Shown here: in pieces, positions 17,261 to 17,625 of the stretch
Position numbering within the stretch: position 1 is the first letter of the stretch
How the letters are laid out: every line of letters starts with the position of its first letter
NCBI GenBank assembly: GCA_002284615.2
Contig: MU070317.1
Span: 38,754-56,378, forward strand
DNA length: 17,625 nt
Direction: 5' to 3'
Source of the DNA: Dunaliella salina
Taxonomy: Eukaryota > Chlorophyta > Chlorophyceae > Chlamydomonadales > Dunaliellaceae
Position numbers and translations under genes: made by a program
Notes under the pieces: generated by a model
The model's input: only the letters and a program-made list of their open reading frames with translations
Databases searched by the model: none
What the model was told of the DNA's origin: nothing

Positions 17261-17617
17261 CTGCACAGGCGCGGAACTAGGGGCACATCAGCACAGCCAG
17301 TTTCCGCAGGTGCAGGACAGGAGGCGTGTCAGCGTGGGCGATCTGCACAGGTGTGGATCAAGCAGCACGTCAGCAAGGGCAAACTGTAGGTGTGGAGCAA
17401 GGAGGATGTCAACGCAGGAGACCTGCAGGTGCGAATCGAGGAGGATGTCAGCGTGTGCGCTCTACAGGTGCGGAACAAGGAGAGCATCAGCATGGGATAC
17501 CTGCAGGGTATCTGCGGGGTATCTGCAGCAGGTCCAAAAGCAGGAGATTTGCCCAGGTGCGGAACAAGAAGAGGAGGGAAAGGCATGCTCACCTGCATCC
17601 AGAATCACATCAGTGCA
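17249..17617. repeat. 39-41 bp minisatellite containing the TRM9 splice acceptor
   Basis: About seven to eight units begin with RTCAGC at 17247, 17288, 17329, 17370, 17409, 17448 and 17487, with a last trace near 17609. On the gene strand each reads pyrimidine-rich sequence, CACCTGCAG or CACCTGTGCAG, then a form of ATCGCCCACGCTGAC. The first unit is the real acceptor plus the first codons (IARAD) of the exon starting at 17260. The unit at 17329 repeats acceptor and exon start almost exactly. Units are 41 bp where the acceptor is TGTGCAG and 39 bp where it is TGCAG. Confidence 0.85.
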
Positions 17618-17625
17618 CAACCTGA

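Noticed and set aside
17326..17625. 99-codon plus-strand frame with a repetitive Gly/Gln-rich sequence.
   Set aside because: It is a product of the 39-41 bp minisatellite. The minus-strand context shows the array is intronic.
17585..17625. Possible upstream TRM9 exon ending at a CAG|GTGAGC (plus about 17593), reading CTDVILDAG.
   Set aside because: Its phase (1) does not fit the phase-0 start of the 57-codon exon, and the segment resembles another decayed unit of the array.
1..17625. A bacterial-type defence system, CRISPR array, integron or prophage.
   Set aside because: Spliced genes, LINE and hAT elements and microsatellites show eukaryotic nuclear DNA. The repeats lack CRISPR-like spacing.

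Overview
This window looks like nuclear DNA from a green alga, most likely a volvocalean chlorophyte (a Haematococcus-type genome is my best guess, unproven). The reasons are: two intron-rich genes with GTGAGT or GTAAGG donors and TGCAG-type acceptors; a nuclear gene for the plastid ribosomal protein PSRP3 (Ycf65 family) with a transit-peptide-like first exon; long (CA)n and (CAG)n microsatellites; and LINE 3' ends that contain TGTAA, the chlorophyte poly(A) signal. I see no prokaryotic operon, CRISPR array, tRNA or rRNA gene.

Layout. Positions 1-3300 are gene-poor, with two (CA)n tracts and an imperfect tandem duplication (485-1096). A minus-strand PSRP3 gene runs from 6038 down to at least 3699, in five exons whose phases agree; a sixth, terminal exon at 3404-3305 is tentative. 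Positions 6705-12773 hold a decayed plus-strand LINE that other elements have repeatedly invaded: a second LINE 3' end (about 7360-7660), a 1.15-kb palindrome-rich element with inverted ends (8839-9989), and a 941-bp hAT-type element (10706-11646) with a perfect 8-bp target duplication, itself invaded by a 304-bp TRIM-like element (10777-11080). Positions 13647-17260 hold the 3' part of a minus-strand Trm9/ALKBH8-type tRNA wobble-uridine methyltransferase. Its 2.8-kb intron contains a 163-bp TTAA-flanked MITE candidate, a four-copy ~135-bp tandem repeat and a second hAT element with a broken transposase.

The two host genes are on the same strand but functionally unrelated beyond translation: one serves the plastid 30S subunit, the other modifies tRNA anticodons. 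The most unusual pattern is that three exon-intron junctions in these two genes sit at the edge of short tandem arrays whose repeat unit includes the splice site and adjoining exon bases. The arrays extend into the intron and carry strings of decoy donors or acceptors.

All calls come from reading the sequence. Family identifications rest on recognised motifs, not on database searches.
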